Source: Pseudokineococcus marinus (GTDB lineage: Bacteria; Actinomycetota; Actinomycetes; Actinomycetales; Quadrisphaeraceae). Taken from it: a stretch of 64,000 nucleotides of DNA. Both the position numbers and the translations under genes were made by a program. Each line of letters begins with the position of its first letter. The stretch's first letter is position 1. The notes beneath the pieces were generated by a model that was not told the DNA's origin, did not search any database, and saw only the letters and a program-made list of their open reading frames with translations. The stretch covers positions 372,001-436,000 of the forward strand of contig NZ_JBBHZZ010000003.1 in assembly GCF_037482405.1 (NCBI RefSeq), given 5' to 3'. This document shows positions 37,737 to 47,103 of this stretch, in pieces.

Positions 37737-38564
37737 GTGGCGCTGCGGACGCCGAGCCGCCGCCGGAAGGACCCCGAGGGGCGCATGCCCCTCGGGTCGC
37801 ACCTGCGCGAGCTGCGGAACCGGCTGGTCTGGTCGGCCGTCGCGGTGCTGCTCGGCGCCGTCGCCGGGTGGTTCCTCTTCGACCTCGTCTTCGGCCTGCT
37901 GACGGTCCCGCTGACGGAGGCCGCGCGGGAGGCCGGACGCGAGGACGACATCACGACGAACATCGGCAGCGTGACGGGCGCCTTCGACCTCAAGGTCAAG
38001 GTGTCGATCTTCACGGGCCTGCTCGTGTCGAGCCCCGTCTGGCTGTGGCAGCTGTGGGCCTTCGTCACGCCGGGCCTCACGCGCCGCGAGAAGCGCTACA
38101 CCGTCGGCTTCGTCGTCGCGGCCGTGCCGCTCTTCCTCAGCGGCGTGGCGCTCGCCTACGTCGCCCTCCCGCGCGCGGTGTCCTTCCTCGTGGACCTCAC
38201 GCCCGAGGGCACCGTCAACATCATCGACACGTCGATGTACATCGGCTTCATCATGAGGATCCTGCTCGCCTTCGGGGCGTCGTTCCTCCTGCCGGTCGTC
38301 CTCGTCGCCCTGAACTTCGTGGGTCTGCTGCCCGCCCGGACGATCCTGGCGGCCTGGCGGTGGGTCGTCGTCCTGGCCTTCGTGCTCGCGGCGGTCCTCA
38401 CGCCGAGCCCGGAGCCGACGGCGATGTTCTTCCTCGCCGTCCCTCTGTGCGCGCTGTTCTTCCTCGCCATCGGCGTGGCCGCGATCAACGACCGTCGCCG
38501 GCGACGCAGGGACGAGCGCGAGGGCTACGCCGGCCTGTCGGACGACGAGGCGGCCCCCCTGTGA
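37737..38564 (+). CDS. tatC: Sec-independent translocase subunit TatC
   Basis: Receptor for twin-arginine signal peptides, 275 aa, six transmembrane helices. The N-terminal signature MPLGSHLRELRNRLVWS and the periplasmic-loop region FVTPGLTRREKRYTVGF are typical, as is FVLAAVLTPSPEPTAMFFLAVPL. GTG 37737 lies 3 nt after tatA and the chain starts with a basic stretch. The tail is polar and short. Confidence 0.95.
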   Translation: MALRTPSRRRKDPEGRMPLGSHLRELRNRLVWSAVAVLLGAVAGWFLFDLVFGLLTVPLTEAAREAGREDDITTNIGSVTGAFDLKVKVSIFTGLLVSSPVWLWQLWAFVTPGLTRREKRYTVGFVVAAVPLFLSGVALAYVALPRAVSFLVDLTPEGTVNIIDTSMYIGFIMRILLAFGASFLLPVVLVALNFVGLLPARTILAAWRWVVVLAFVLAAVLTPSPEPTAMFFLAVPLCALFFLAIGVAAINDRRRRRRDEREGYAGLSDDEAAPL

Positions 38565-38658
38565 GGTGCCCGGCCGTGACCACCCCGGCCGTGAGCGCCC
38601 CCGCCGTGGGGACCGCAGCGCGAGGCCTGCCGGGCGCGCCGGTCGCGACGGCCGCCGG

Positions 38659-39696
38659 GTGAGCGCCGCCGACCCGCTCGTCTGCCTCCTCACCAACCCC
38701 GTCTCGGGCGCCGGTCGGGGGCGGGGGGCGTCCGAGACGGCGCGCCGCGAGCTGGCGCGGCTCGGCGTCCGCGTCTTCGACGCCACCGGCAGCTCGGCCT
38801 CGCGGTCCCTGCGCCGGGCCCACGTCGCCGCCGAGGGCGCCGACGCCGTCGTGGTCGTCGGCGGGGACGGCATGGCCCACCTCGGCGCCGAGGTCGCGGC
38901 GGCCCACGACCTGCCCCTGGGGCTCGTGCCCGCGGGCACCGGCGACGACGTCGCCCGCGGTCTGGGGCTCGCCGGCCGCGACCCGGCGCAGGCCGTCCGC
39001 CGGGTCGTCGCGGCGCTGCGCGCGGGCCGCACCCGCGGCGTCGACGTCCTCGCCGTGGCGGGCGGGGACGGGACGGGCTCGCCCGAGCGCAACGGCTCGC
39101 CCCGGCCGCCGGACGGCGGCGACCGCGAGCGCGTCGTCCTCGGCGTCGTCTCCGCCGGCTTCGACGCCCTCGTCAACGAGCGCGCCAACGGCTGGCGCTG
39201 GCCCCGCGGGCGCGCCCGCTACGTCCTCGCCGTGGCGCGCGAGCTGCCCGTGCGGCCCCGCACGACGTACCGCCTCGTCGTCGACGGGGTGCCCGAGACG
39301 CGCGACGCCCTGCTCGTGGCGATGGCCAACACCTCGAGCTTCGGCGGCGGCATGCGCATCGCCCCCGACGCGGACGCGGGGGACGGGCACCTCGACCTCG
39401 TCGTCGTCGACCCGCTGCCCGCCTGGGAGATCGCCCGCGTCTTCCCCCGGGTCTTCTCCGGCACCCACGTCGACCACCCGGCGGTGAGCGTCCGGCGGGC
39501 GCGCAGCGTCGAGGTGGCCGTGGTGGAGGAGGACCGGGGACACGAGCACCGGGGGGACGAGCACCGGGAGGACGAGCACCGCAGGGGCGAGGAGCGCTCG
39601 GTCACCGGCCTGCCGGTCTACGGCGACGGGGAGCGGCTCGGCACGCTGCCCCTCGCCGTGCGGGTGCGCCCGAGGGGGCTGCGGGTCCTCGCCTAG
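38659..39696 (+). CDS. Diacylglycerol/sphingosine kinase-family lipid kinase
   Basis: DAGK_cat-family enzyme, 345 aa from GTG 38659. The nucleotide-binding GGDGMAHLGAEVA and LGLVPAGTGDDVARGLGL motifs are intact, followed by the C-terminal beta-sandwich with NTSSFGGGMRIAPDADAGDGHLDLVVV. A stretch near residues 292-315 is a charged Glu/His/Arg/Asp repeat (EHRGDEHREDEHRR). Such kinases phosphorylate diacylglycerol or related lipids at the membrane; the actual lipid is unknown. Conserved downstream of tatC in actinomycetes. Confidence 0.9.
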   Translation: MSAADPLVCLLTNPVSGAGRGRGASETARRELARLGVRVFDATGSSASRSLRRAHVAAEGADAVVVVGGDGMAHLGAEVAAAHDLPLGLVPAGTGDDVARGLGLAGRDPAQAVRRVVAALRAGRTRGVDVLAVAGGDGTGSPERNGSPRPPDGGDRERVVLGVVSAGFDALVNERANGWRWPRGRARYVLAVARELPVRPRTTYRLVVDGVPETRDALLVAMANTSSFGGGMRIAPDADAGDGHLDLVVVDPLPAWEIARVFPRVFSGTHVDHPAVSVRRARSVEVAVVEEDRGHEHRGDEHREDEHRRGEERSVTGLPVYGDGERLGTLPLAVRVRPRGLRVLA

Positions 39697-39699
39697 GCT
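39694..39699 (+). promoter_or_regulatory. Leaderless -10 box (TAGGCT) of the helicase gene
   Basis: TAGGCT starts inside the stop region of the lipid kinase gene and ends 7 nt before ATG 39707. Confidence 0.5.
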
Positions 39700-39706
39700 G
39701 GACGGC

Positions 39707-42700
39707 ATGCCGTCGCGACGACAGCGCACGGGCGGGTCTCGCAGGGGCTCCGCCGCAGGGGCGCTCCCGGGAGGCGCGGGGGGCGTGGACGCCGACGTCG
39801 AGGAGCTGCCGCCCGCCGCGCGCTTCGCCGCAGCCCGGGCCCGTCGTGAGCGCGCCGGGGCGAGCAGTGCGGGGGCGAGCAGCGCGGGCGGCGCCGCGGC
39901 GGAGCCGACGGACTCCTACGGCGACGGGTACGGCTCGGAGCTGGCCCGCTTCCGCGACTCGCTGCCGTTCCGGCTCGACGACTTCCAGGTCCGCGGGTGC
40001 CGCGCGCTGGAGGCGGGCCGCGGCGTCCTCGTCGCCGCACCGACGGGCGCGGGCAAGACGGTCGTGGGCGAGTTCGCCGTCCACCTCGCCCTCGCCACCG
40101 GCCGCAAGGCCTTCTACACGACCCCGATCAAGGCGCTGAGCAACCAGAAGCACGCCGAGCTCGTCGAGCGCCACGGCGCCGACAAGGTCGGCCTGCTGAC
40201 GGGCGACGTCGTCGTCAACGGCGACGCCCCGGTCGTCGTCATGACGACCGAGGTGCTGCGCAACATGCTCTACGCGCGCTCGGACGCCCTGCGCGGGCTC
40301 GGTTACGTCGTCATGGACGAGGTCCACTACCTCGCCGACCGCTTCCGGGGCCCGGTGTGGGAGGAGGTCATCCTCCACCTGCCGCAGGACGTCCTCATCG
40401 CCTCGCTGTCGGCGACGGTGAGCAACGCCGAGGAGTTCGGCGCCTGGCTCGACACGGTCCGCGGCGGCACCGAGGTCGTCGTCTCCGAGGTGCGGCCCGT
40501 CCCGCTGTGGCAGCACGTCCTCACCGGCCGGGCGGGGATGCTCGACCTCTTCGTCGGCGAGGCCGACCAGGCGGTCGCCGGCGGGTCGGTCGAGGCCGCC
40601 GAGGCCGGGGACGTGCGCCCCGCGGTCAACCCGGAGCTGCTCGCCATCGCCCGCGACGAGGAGCGCAGCGCCCGCGCCCTCGGCGGCCGGGGCGCGCCCC
40701 CGCCGCGCGGCGGACGGCGCCGTCGCGGCGGGTACCCCCCGCACCGGCCCCGGGGCCAGGCCGCGCCGCCGTCCTCCCAGCGCGCCCCGAGCCGGGCGCA
40801 CGTCGTCGCCGCCCTCGACGACGCGGACCTGCTGCCCGCCATCACCTTCGTCTTCAGCCGCGCCGGGTGCGACGCCGCCGTGCGCCAGTGCCTCGCGGCC
40901 GGGCTCCGGCTGACGACGCCCGAGGAGCGCCAGGAGGTGCGCCGCGTCGTCGAGGCCGCGTGCGCCGACATCCCCGACACCGACCTCGCCGTGCTCGGCT
41001 ACTGGGACTGGCTCGAGGGGCTGAGCCGCGGCGTCGCCGCCCACCACGCGGGCCTGCTGCCCCGCTTCAAGGAGGTCGTCGAGGACCTCTTCAGCCGCGG
41101 GCTCGTCAAGGCCGTCTTCGCGACGGAAACCCTCGCGCTCGGCATCAACATGCCGGCGCGCTCGGTCGTCCTCGAGAAGCTCGTCAAGTACAACGGCGAG
41201 TCCCACGCCGACATCACGCCGGGGGAGTACACCCAGCTCACCGGCCGCGCCGGTCGCCGGGGCATCGACGTCGAGGGCCACGCCGTCGTCCTCTGGCAGC
41301 CGGGTCTGGACCCGGAGGCCGTCGCCGGTCTCGCCAGCCGGCGGCTGTACCCGCTGCGCTCGAGCTTCCGGCCGACGTCGAACATGGCGGTCAACCTCGT
41401 CGACACCGTGGGCCGGGCCCGGGCCCGCGAGGTGCTCGAGACGTCCTTCGCCCAGTTCCAGGCCGACCGCGCCGTCGTGGGCCTGGCCCGGCGCGCGCGC
41501 AGCCAGGAGGAGGCGCTCGACGGCTACGCCGAGGCGATGCAGTGCCACCTCGGCGACTTCGCCGAGTACGCGGCGCTGCGGCGCCGCGTCGGCGAGCTCG
41601 AGAAGGAGGGCAGCCGGGAGGCGTCCCGCCGCCGCCGCGCCGAGGTGCTCGACTCCCTGGAGGGCCTGAGCGTCGGCGACGTCGTGCGCGTGCCCGCCGG
41701 CCGCCGCGCCGGGACGGCGGTCGTGCTCGACCCCGGCACCGCCGGCGGCCTCGAGGGGCCGCGCCCCACGGTCCTCACCGAGGAGCGCGAGGTGCGCCGC
41801 CTGTCCCTGCACGAGGTGCCGGGCGCCGTCGAGGTGCTCGCGCGGGTGCGCGTGCGCCACGACTTCAACGCCCGCGACGCCGGGGCGCGGCGCGACCTCG
41901 CGGGGTCGATGCGCTCGGCGCTCGCCGACGCCCGGCACGCCGCGCGCGACGAGGTCCGCGGCGGGGGCCGGTCGGGCGGCCGGTCCGGGGGCCGGTCGGG
42001 CGGAGGCCGGGGCCGGGACGAGGCCGTCCAGGAGACGCTCGACGGGCTGCGGCGCCGGCTGCGCCAGCACCCCTGCCACGGCTGCCCCGACCGCGAGCAG
42101 CACGCCCGGTGGGCCGAGCGCTGGTCGCGCCTGCGCGGCGAGACCGACGGGCTCGTGCGGCGCATCGAGGGCCGCACGAGCGGCATCGCCCGCACCTTCG
42201 ACAAGGTCTGCGACCTGCTCCTCGAGCTCGGCTACCTGCAGCCGGTGCCGCGCGAGGAGGAGGAGCCCCAGCCCGACGGGAGCCGCGCCGCCGACCGGCT
42301 CCCGGGGGGCGAGGCCGACGAGGTGCAGGTCACCGACGCCGGGCGCCGCCTCAAGCGGGTTTACGCCGAGAAGGACCTCCTCGTCGCGCAGTGCCTGCGC
42401 GAGGGCGTGCTCGCGGGCCTCGACGGCGCCGGGCTCGCGGCCGTCGCCTCCGCGCTCGTCTTCGAGGCGCGCCGCGAGGAGGTCGGCACCGGCCCCCGCA
42501 CGCCCCCCGGCGCCGTCGGCCGTGCGCTGGCGCAGGTCGTCGGCCTGTGGTCCGACCTCGAGGACCGCGAGCGCGCCCACGGCCTCGCGCCGACGTCGGC
42601 GCCCGACGTCGGCCTCGCGCTGCCGATGCACCGCTGGGCGCAGGGCGCGACGCTGTCGGCCGTCCTCGAGGAGGCCGCCGGGATGGAGCTGGGCGCCGGC

Positions 42701-42847
42701 GACTTCGTCCGCTGGTGCAAGCAGACGGTCGACCTGCTCGACCAGGTGGCGGGCGCCGCCGGGGACGACGGGGACCTGCGCCGGGCGGCGCTGGACGCCG
42801 TCGACCGGGTCCGCCGCGGGGTCGTCGCCTACTCCGTCGTGGCCTGA
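39707..42847 (+). CDS. helY: DEAD/DEAH-box RNA helicase, HelY/Mtr4-like
   Basis: Ski2-like superfamily 2 helicase of 1046 aa, related to yeast Mtr4/Ski2 and actinobacterial HelY; presumed role in RNA unwinding for decay or processing. Walker A is APTGAGKT (111-118), motif II MDEVHYLAD, motif III SLSATVSN, motif VI QLTGRAGRRGIDVEG. A variable Arg/Gly/Pro-rich insertion precedes motif IV, and a second (SGGRSGGRSGG) lies near residue 755. The C-terminal helical bundle is present. An Ala/Ser/Gly-rich N-terminal head of about 80 residues precedes the helicase core. Confidence 0.93.
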   Translation: MPSRRQRTGGSRRGSAAGALPGGAGGVDADVEELPPAARFAAARARRERAGASSAGASSAGGAAAEPTDSYGDGYGSELARFRDSLPFRLDDFQVRGCRALEAGRGVLVAAPTGAGKTVVGEFAVHLALATGRKAFYTTPIKALSNQKHAELVERHGADKVGLLTGDVVVNGDAPVVVMTTEVLRNMLYARSDALRGLGYVVMDEVHYLADRFRGPVWEEVILHLPQDVLIASLSATVSNAEEFGAWLDTVRGGTEVVVSEVRPVPLWQHVLTGRAGMLDLFVGEADQAVAGGSVEAAEAGDVRPAVNPELLAIARDEERSARALGGRGAPPPRGGRRRRGGYPPHRPRGQAAPPSSQRAPSRAHVVAALDDADLLPAITFVFSRAGCDAAVRQCLAAGLRLTTPEERQEVRRVVEAACADIPDTDLAVLGYWDWLEGLSRGVAAHHAGLLPRFKEVVEDLFSRGLVKAVFATETLALGINMPARSVVLEKLVKYNGESHADITPGEYTQLTGRAGRRGIDVEGHAVVLWQPGLDPEAVAGLASRRLYPLRSSFRPTSNMAVNLVDTVGRARAREVLETSFAQFQADRAVVGLARRARSQEEALDGYAEAMQCHLGDFAEYAALRRRVGELEKEGSREASRRRRAEVLDSLEGLSVGDVVRVPAGRRAGTAVVLDPGTAGGLEGPRPTVLTEEREVRRLSLHEVPGAVEVLARVRVRHDFNARDAGARRDLAGSMRSALADARHAARDEVRGGGRSGGRSGGRSGGGRGRDEAVQETLDGLRRRLRQHPCHGCPDREQHARWAERWSRLRGETDGLVRRIEGRTSGIARTFDKVCDLLLELGYLQPVPREEEEPQPDGSRAADRLPGGEADEVQVTDAGRRLKRVYAEKDLLVAQCLREGVLAGLDGAGLAAVASALVFEARREEVGTGPRTPPGAVGRALAQVVGLWSDLEDRERAHGLAPTSAPDVGLALPMHRWAQGATLSAVLEEAAGMELGAGDFVRWCKQTVDLLDQVAGAAGDDGDLRRAALDAVDRVRRGVVAYSVVA

Positions 42848-42866
42848 GCCCGCGGGGCACGGTCCG

Positions 42867-42892
42867 GGGCGCCCGTCCCGGGGAGGGCGCCC
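42867..42892. terminator. Hairpin between helicase and exonuclease genes
   Basis: The self-complementary octamer GGGCGCCC occurs at 42867-42874 and 42885-42892 and can form an 8-bp stem with a 10-nt loop between the two convergent genes. Confidence 0.45.
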
Positions 42893-42904
42893 GCCGAGCG
42901 CCCC

Positions 42905-43915
42905 TCAGCGGCGCCCGACGACCTCGTCGCGCACGGCGTCGGTCGGCAGGCCGAGGGCCACGAGCAGGCGGCGCAGGCTCGAGGCGACGCCGTAGCGCCG
43001 GGCGAGCGCGGTGACCGCCGCCGGGTCGGCCACCTCGGCGGGCAGGGCGTCGTCGTGCTCGGGCAGGTCGGCGTCGCGCAGCACCCGCACGACGGCGGGC
43101 GCGGCGTCGAGGTAGTCGGCGGCCTCGGCCAGGCGCGCCAGCTGCGCCGGGCGCAGGGAGGGGTCGCGGTCGCGGACGGCCGCCCGGACGCCGTCGAGGT
43201 CCCCGAAGCGCTCCAGCAGCGTCGCCGCCGTCTTCTCCCCGACGCCCGGGACCCCCGGCAGCCCGTCGCTGGCGTCGCCGCGCAGGACGGCCAGGTCGGC
43301 GTAGCGGTCGCCGTCGGCGACGCCGTAGCGCTCCCGCAGGCGCGGGCCGTCGACGAGCTCGAGGTCGCGGATGCCCCGGGAGGTGTAGAGGACGAGGACG
43401 TCACCGCCCCCGTCCCCGTCGGAGGGCGCACCCGCCCGACCGGCGAGCTGGAAGAGGTCGCGGTCGCCCGTGACCACCTCCACCGCCCGCCCCGCGGCGA
43501 CCGCCCGCGTCGCCAGGGTGCCGATGACGTCGTCCGCCTCGCAGCCCGGCGCCCCGACGCGCGGGACGCCGACGGCGGCGAGGGCCTCGGCGATGACGGG
43601 CACCTGCGGGCCCAGCGTCCGCGGGGCGTCCTCCCCGCCGTCCGCCGCCACCCGGTGCGCCTTGTAGGAGGGGACGGCGTCGACGCGCCACTGCGGCCGC
43701 CAGTCGTCGTCCCAGCACGCCACGAGGCCGCCGGGGCGGCGGTCGGCGACGAGGCGGGCGGTCATGTCGAGGAAGCCGCGCAGGGCGTTGACGGGCGTGC
43801 CGTCGGGGGCCGCCACCGAGTCGGGGATGCCGTGGTAGGCGCGGAAGTACATCGACGCCGCGTCGAGCAGCAGCAGGGGGCCGGAGGGGCCGGGAGCGGT
43901 CGTGCGGGCGTCCAT
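42905..43915 (-). CDS. 5'-3' exonuclease (Pol I 5'-nuclease-domain protein)
   Basis: Stand-alone FEN-like 5'-nuclease, 336 aa. Metal-binding acidic residues are visible in LLLDAASMYFRAYHG, GCEADDVIGTLA and VTGDRDLFQLA; the helix-3-turn-helix DNA-binding motif is LPGVPGVGEKTAATLLERFG. It presumably removes RNA primers or 5' flaps, backing up DNA polymerase I. ATG 43915 lies 6 nt after a minus-strand TAGGCT. It is convergent with helY and divergent from the amidohydrolase gene. Confidence 0.92.
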   Translation of the reverse strand: MDARTTAPGPSGPLLLLDAASMYFRAYHGIPDSVAAPDGTPVNALRGFLDMTARLVADRRPGGLVACWDDDWRPQWRVDAVPSYKAHRVAADGGEDAPRTLGPQVPVIAEALAAVGVPRVGAPGCEADDVIGTLATRAVAAGRAVEVVTGDRDLFQLAGRAGAPSDGDGGGDVLVLYTSRGIRDLELVDGPRLRERYGVADGDRYADLAVLRGDASDGLPGVPGVGEKTAATLLERFGDLDGVRAAVRDRDPSLRPAQLARLAEAADYLDAAPAVVRVLRDADLPEHDDALPAEVADPAAVTALARRYGVASSLRRLLVALGLPTDAVRDEVVGRR

Positions 43916-43921
43916 GCGGCG

Positions 43922-43927
43922 AGCCTA
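43922..43927 (-). promoter_or_regulatory. Leaderless -10 box (TAGGCT) of the exonuclease gene
   Basis: On the minus strand TAGGCT ends 6 nt before ATG 43915. Confidence 0.55.
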
Positions 43928-43975
43928 GAGCGGGCGGGCGACGGTCCCCGCCGGGCGCCGGGCACACTCGTGCCC

Positions 43976-45745
43976 GTGAGCACGAGCCCCGCCGGACCCG
44001 CCCGCCCCGACCGCCCCGACCGCCCCAGCGGCCCCGGCCCGGCCGGCCCCCCGCCGGCCCGTGCCGACGAGCGGCCCCGCAGCGTGCTCTACCTCGCCGC
44101 GTCGGTGTACTCCCCGGCGGACCCCTTCGCGACGGCGCTGCTCGTCGAGGGCGACCGGGTCTCCTGGGTGGGCTCGCACGAGGCCGCGCACGCGCAGCGC
44201 GGCCGCGCCGACGTCGTCGTCGAGGCGCCCGGGGCGCTCGTCACGGCCGGCTTCGTCGACGCCCACGCCCACGTCACCGAGGCGGGCCTCGCCGCGGGGG
44301 GCCTGGACCTCACGGACGTCGCGAGCGCCGACGAGCTGCTCGACCGCGTGGCCGCCGCGGCCGCCGCCGACCCCGGGCGGCCCCTGCTGGGCCACGGCTG
44401 GGACGACGACGCCTGGGCCGCTCGCGGGGGAGCGGCGGGGGCCCGGCTGCCCTCGCGGGAGGAGCTGGACCGGGCGGCCGGGGGCGCCGAGGTCCTGCTG
44501 TCCCGCGTCGACGTCCACTCCGCGCTCGTCTCGAGCGCCCTCGCCGACCGCGCCGGGCTCGCGGGCCTGGAGGGCGCGGGCGAGGGTGCGCTCGTGCGCC
44601 TGCGCGCCCACGACGTCGCCCGCGACGCGAGCCGCCGGCTCGCCCCCGCGGAGCGCGAGAGGGCGCAGCGCCGGGGCCTCGCCGCCGCCGCGGCGGCGGG
44701 CGTGGCCACGGTCACCGAGTGCTCCGCGCCGCACGTCGGCTCCCCGGACGACCTGCGGGCGCTGCGGGCGCTGTCCGACGCCGGCGAGGTGCCCGAGGTG
44801 CTCGCCTACTGGGGCGCGCTGGCGCGCGACGAGGCGGAGGCGGCCGCCGCGCTCGCGGACGTCGAGGGCGCCGGCGTCCTCGGCCTGGCGGGCGACCTCT
44901 GCGTGGACGGCTCCTACGGCTCGCGCACCGCGTGGCTGCGCGCGCCCTACGCCGACCTCGCGGGCACCGGGCTGCCGGCCGCCCACGCGGGCGTGCCCCA
45001 CCTCCGCGCGGCCGACGTCGCCGACCACCTCGTCGCCTGCACGCGCGCCGGGGTCCAGGGCGGCTTCCACGTCATCGGCGACGCCGCCGCCGACGCCCTC
45101 GTCGAGGGCCTCCTGGCCGCCGAGGCGCGGGTGGGCACGGCGGTGCTGGCCTCCGCCCGCCACCGGGTCGAGCACCTCGAGGCGCCCGACGCGCGGGCGG
45201 TCGCCGAGCTGGCGCGCCTCGGCGTCGTCGCGAGCGTGCAGCCCGCCTTCGACGCCCGCTGGGGCGGCCCGGACGGGCTCTACGCGCGTCGCCTCGGGAG
45301 CGAGCGGGCCTCGGCGCTCAACCCCTTCGCCGACCTCGCCGCCGCCGGGGTGCCCCTGGCCCTCGGGTCCGACGCCCCGGTGACGCCCTTCGACCCGTGG
45401 GGCGCCGTCCGGGCGGCCGCCGCCGCGACGCCGGGACCCGGCGCCCGCGCCCGCGGGCTCTCCGCCCGCGCGGCCTTCCTCGCCCACACCCGCGGGGGGT
45501 GGCGCGCGGCGCGGCGCGACGGCGAGGGCGTGCTGGTGCCCGGCGCCCTGGCGACGCTGGCCGTGTGGGAGGTCGGCGACCTCGTCGTCCAGGCCGCCGA
45601 CGCGCGGGTCTCGAGCTGGAGCACCGACCCCCGCTCCGGCGTGCCCGGGCTGCCCGACCTGTCGGAGGGCGCGGCGGCCCCGCGCTGCCTGCGGCTCCTG
45701 CGCGCCGGCCGGGTGCTGCACGACACCGGCGACCTCGCGGCCTGA
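43976..45745 (+). CDS. YtcJ-like amidohydrolase family protein
   Basis: Metal-dependent hydrolase of the amidohydrolase superfamily, 589 aa. The first metal motif is GFVDAHAHVTEAGL (HxH), further ligands are in QGGFHVIGDAAAD and RHRVEHLEA, and the catalytic aspartate is in LALGSDAPVTPFDPW, followed by the C-terminal small beta domain. The pattern matches the YtcJ-like group, whose substrates are mostly N-acyl compounds or unknown. A Pro/Arg-rich ~35-residue head precedes the domain. GTG 43970 is an alternative start in frame. Confidence 0.88.
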   Translation: MSTSPAGPARPDRPDRPSGPGPAGPPPARADERPRSVLYLAASVYSPADPFATALLVEGDRVSWVGSHEAAHAQRGRADVVVEAPGALVTAGFVDAHAHVTEAGLAAGGLDLTDVASADELLDRVAAAAAADPGRPLLGHGWDDDAWAARGGAAGARLPSREELDRAAGGAEVLLSRVDVHSALVSSALADRAGLAGLEGAGEGALVRLRAHDVARDASRRLAPAERERAQRRGLAAAAAAGVATVTECSAPHVGSPDDLRALRALSDAGEVPEVLAYWGALARDEAEAAAALADVEGAGVLGLAGDLCVDGSYGSRTAWLRAPYADLAGTGLPAAHAGVPHLRAADVADHLVACTRAGVQGGFHVIGDAAADALVEGLLAAEARVGTAVLASARHRVEHLEAPDARAVAELARLGVVASVQPAFDARWGGPDGLYARRLGSERASALNPFADLAAAGVPLALGSDAPVTPFDPWGAVRAAAAATPGPGARARGLSARAAFLAHTRGGWRAARRDGEGVLVPGALATLAVWEVGDLVVQAADARVSSWSTDPRSGVPGLPDLSEGAAAPRCLRLLRAGRVLHDTGDLAA

Positions 45746-45747
45746 GA

Positions 45748-45801
45748 GCCTCGCGAGGCCGCAGGGTCGCAGGTCCGCAGGGCGGCACCGGCCCGGGCCG
45801 G
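45748..45801. terminator. Two palindromes between the amidohydrolase gene and the ROK gene
   Basis: GCCTCGCGAGGC (45748-45759) and CCGGCCCGGGCCGG (45788-45801) are perfect palindromes in the 63-bp convergent space. They may act as a two-way terminator. Confidence 0.45.
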
Positions 45802-45808
45802 CAACGGC

Positions 45809-47101
45809 TCAGGCCGGCGCCAGCGCGAGCGGGTCGTCGAGCAGCGGGGCCAGCGCGAGCTCGGCGGCGCCGACGAGCGTGGAGTCCGCGCCGAGCCCGG
45901 CGAGCCGGACGTCGACGTGGCCGCGCAGCGCCGGCAGCACGAGCCGCTCGACCCACGGCAGGACGTCGTCCTCGACGACCGGCCACAGGTCGCGCCACAG
46001 CCCCGCGCCGACGAGGACGACGTGCGGGTCGAGGACGTTGACGACGCTCGCGAGCCCGCGCGCGAAGGACCGCGACACGCGCTCGCGCGTGCGCCGCGCC
46101 GCCACCCCGCCGCGGTCGAGGCGCTCGAGCAGGCGCTCGGCGACGTCCGGCGCCTCGGGGTCGACGTCGAGGGGGGCGGCCCAGGCCGCGGCCGACGTCT
46201 CCGCCTCCCAGCACCCGCGGCTGCCGCAGTGGCAGGGGCGGCCCTCGGGGTCGACGCCGATGTGGCCCACCTCGCCGGCGAAGCCGCGGCTGCCGGTGAG
46301 GCGGTGCCCGCCGGACACGACGCCCCCGCCGAGCCCCCAGGTGCCGCAGAGGTAGACGACGTCGGCGGTGTCGCGCGCGGCCCCGCGCCGGCACTCGGCC
46401 AGGACGCCGAGGTCGGCGTCGTTGCCGACGGCGACGGCGAGCCCCCGGCCCAGGCGGGCCTCGAGCTCGCCGGCCACCTGCTCGCCGACGGGCTGCTCCA
46501 CCCAGCCCAGGTTGGGCGCCAGGCCGACGACGCCGGCGCCCGCCCGCACGGTCCCCGGCACCGCGACGCCGGCCCCGACGAGGCGCGCCCGGTCGGCGGC
46601 CTCCGGCACGAGTCGCGCGGCCAGGTCCCCGGCGAGGGCGGCCACGCGGTCCGGCGGGGCCTCGGAGGGCACCTGGACGGTCCCGCGCTCGAGCACGGCG
46701 CCGCCCAGGCCCACGACCGCCGCGCGCAGCCAGTGGACGTCGAGGTAGAGCGCCAGCACCGTCGCCGAGCGCTCGCGCGGCGTCACGACGAGGGAGGGAC
46801 GCCCGACGCCCCGCCCGGCCGCGGCGCGGGGCCGCCCCTCGTGGACGAGCCCCGCCTCGGCGAGGCCGCCCACGAGGTCGCCCACCGTCGAGCGCGACAG
46901 GCCGAGGGCCCCGGTCAGCTGGGCGCGGGTCAGGGGGCCGTCGCGGTGGACGGCCGACAGGAGCACCGACAGGTTGTGGCGGCGCACGTCGTCCTGGCTG
47001 CGGCCCACCGTCCGGGCAGCGGGGCGGCGGGGAGCATCGGGGCGGGGGGCCGCCCCCGCCCCGGCGGGCGCGCGCAGCGTCCCCCGGGACGGTTGGGCCA
47101 C
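45809..47101 (-). CDS. ROK-family transcriptional regulator (XylR-like)
   Basis: Sugar-responsive repressor-type protein, 430 aa. An N-terminal winged helix (RDGPLTRAQLTGALGLSRSTVGDLVGGLAEAGLV region) is fused to a ROK kinase-like domain with the ROK zinc motif CHCGSRGCWE near residue 295 and a GNDADLGVLAE segment. The start lies 2 nt after the permease stop, so it is the last gene of the sugar-importer operon and probably controls that operon. Effector unknown; xylose or a related pentose is a reasonable guess from the transporter type. Confidence 0.9.
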   Translation of the reverse strand: MAQPSRGTLRAPAGAGAAPRPDAPRRPAARTVGRSQDDVRRHNLSVLLSAVHRDGPLTRAQLTGALGLSRSTVGDLVGGLAEAGLVHEGRPRAAAGRGVGRPSLVVTPRERSATVLALYLDVHWLRAAVVGLGGAVLERGTVQVPSEAPPDRVAALAGDLAARLVPEAADRARLVGAGVAVPGTVRAGAGVVGLAPNLGWVEQPVGEQVAGELEARLGRGLAVAVGNDADLGVLAECRRGAARDTADVVYLCGTWGLGGGVVSGGHRLTGSRGFAGEVGHIGVDPEGRPCHCGSRGCWEAETSAAAWAAPLDVDPEAPDVAERLLERLDRGGVAARRTRERVSRSFARGLASVVNVLDPHVVLVGAGLWRDLWPVVEDDVLPWVERLVLPALRGHVDVRLAGLGADSTLVGAAELALAPLLDDPLALAPA

Positions 47102-47103
47102 CG

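Noticed and set aside
39602..42631. Minus-strand frame of 1009 codons opposite helY
   Set aside because: Antisense shadow of the helicase; no plausible protein features.
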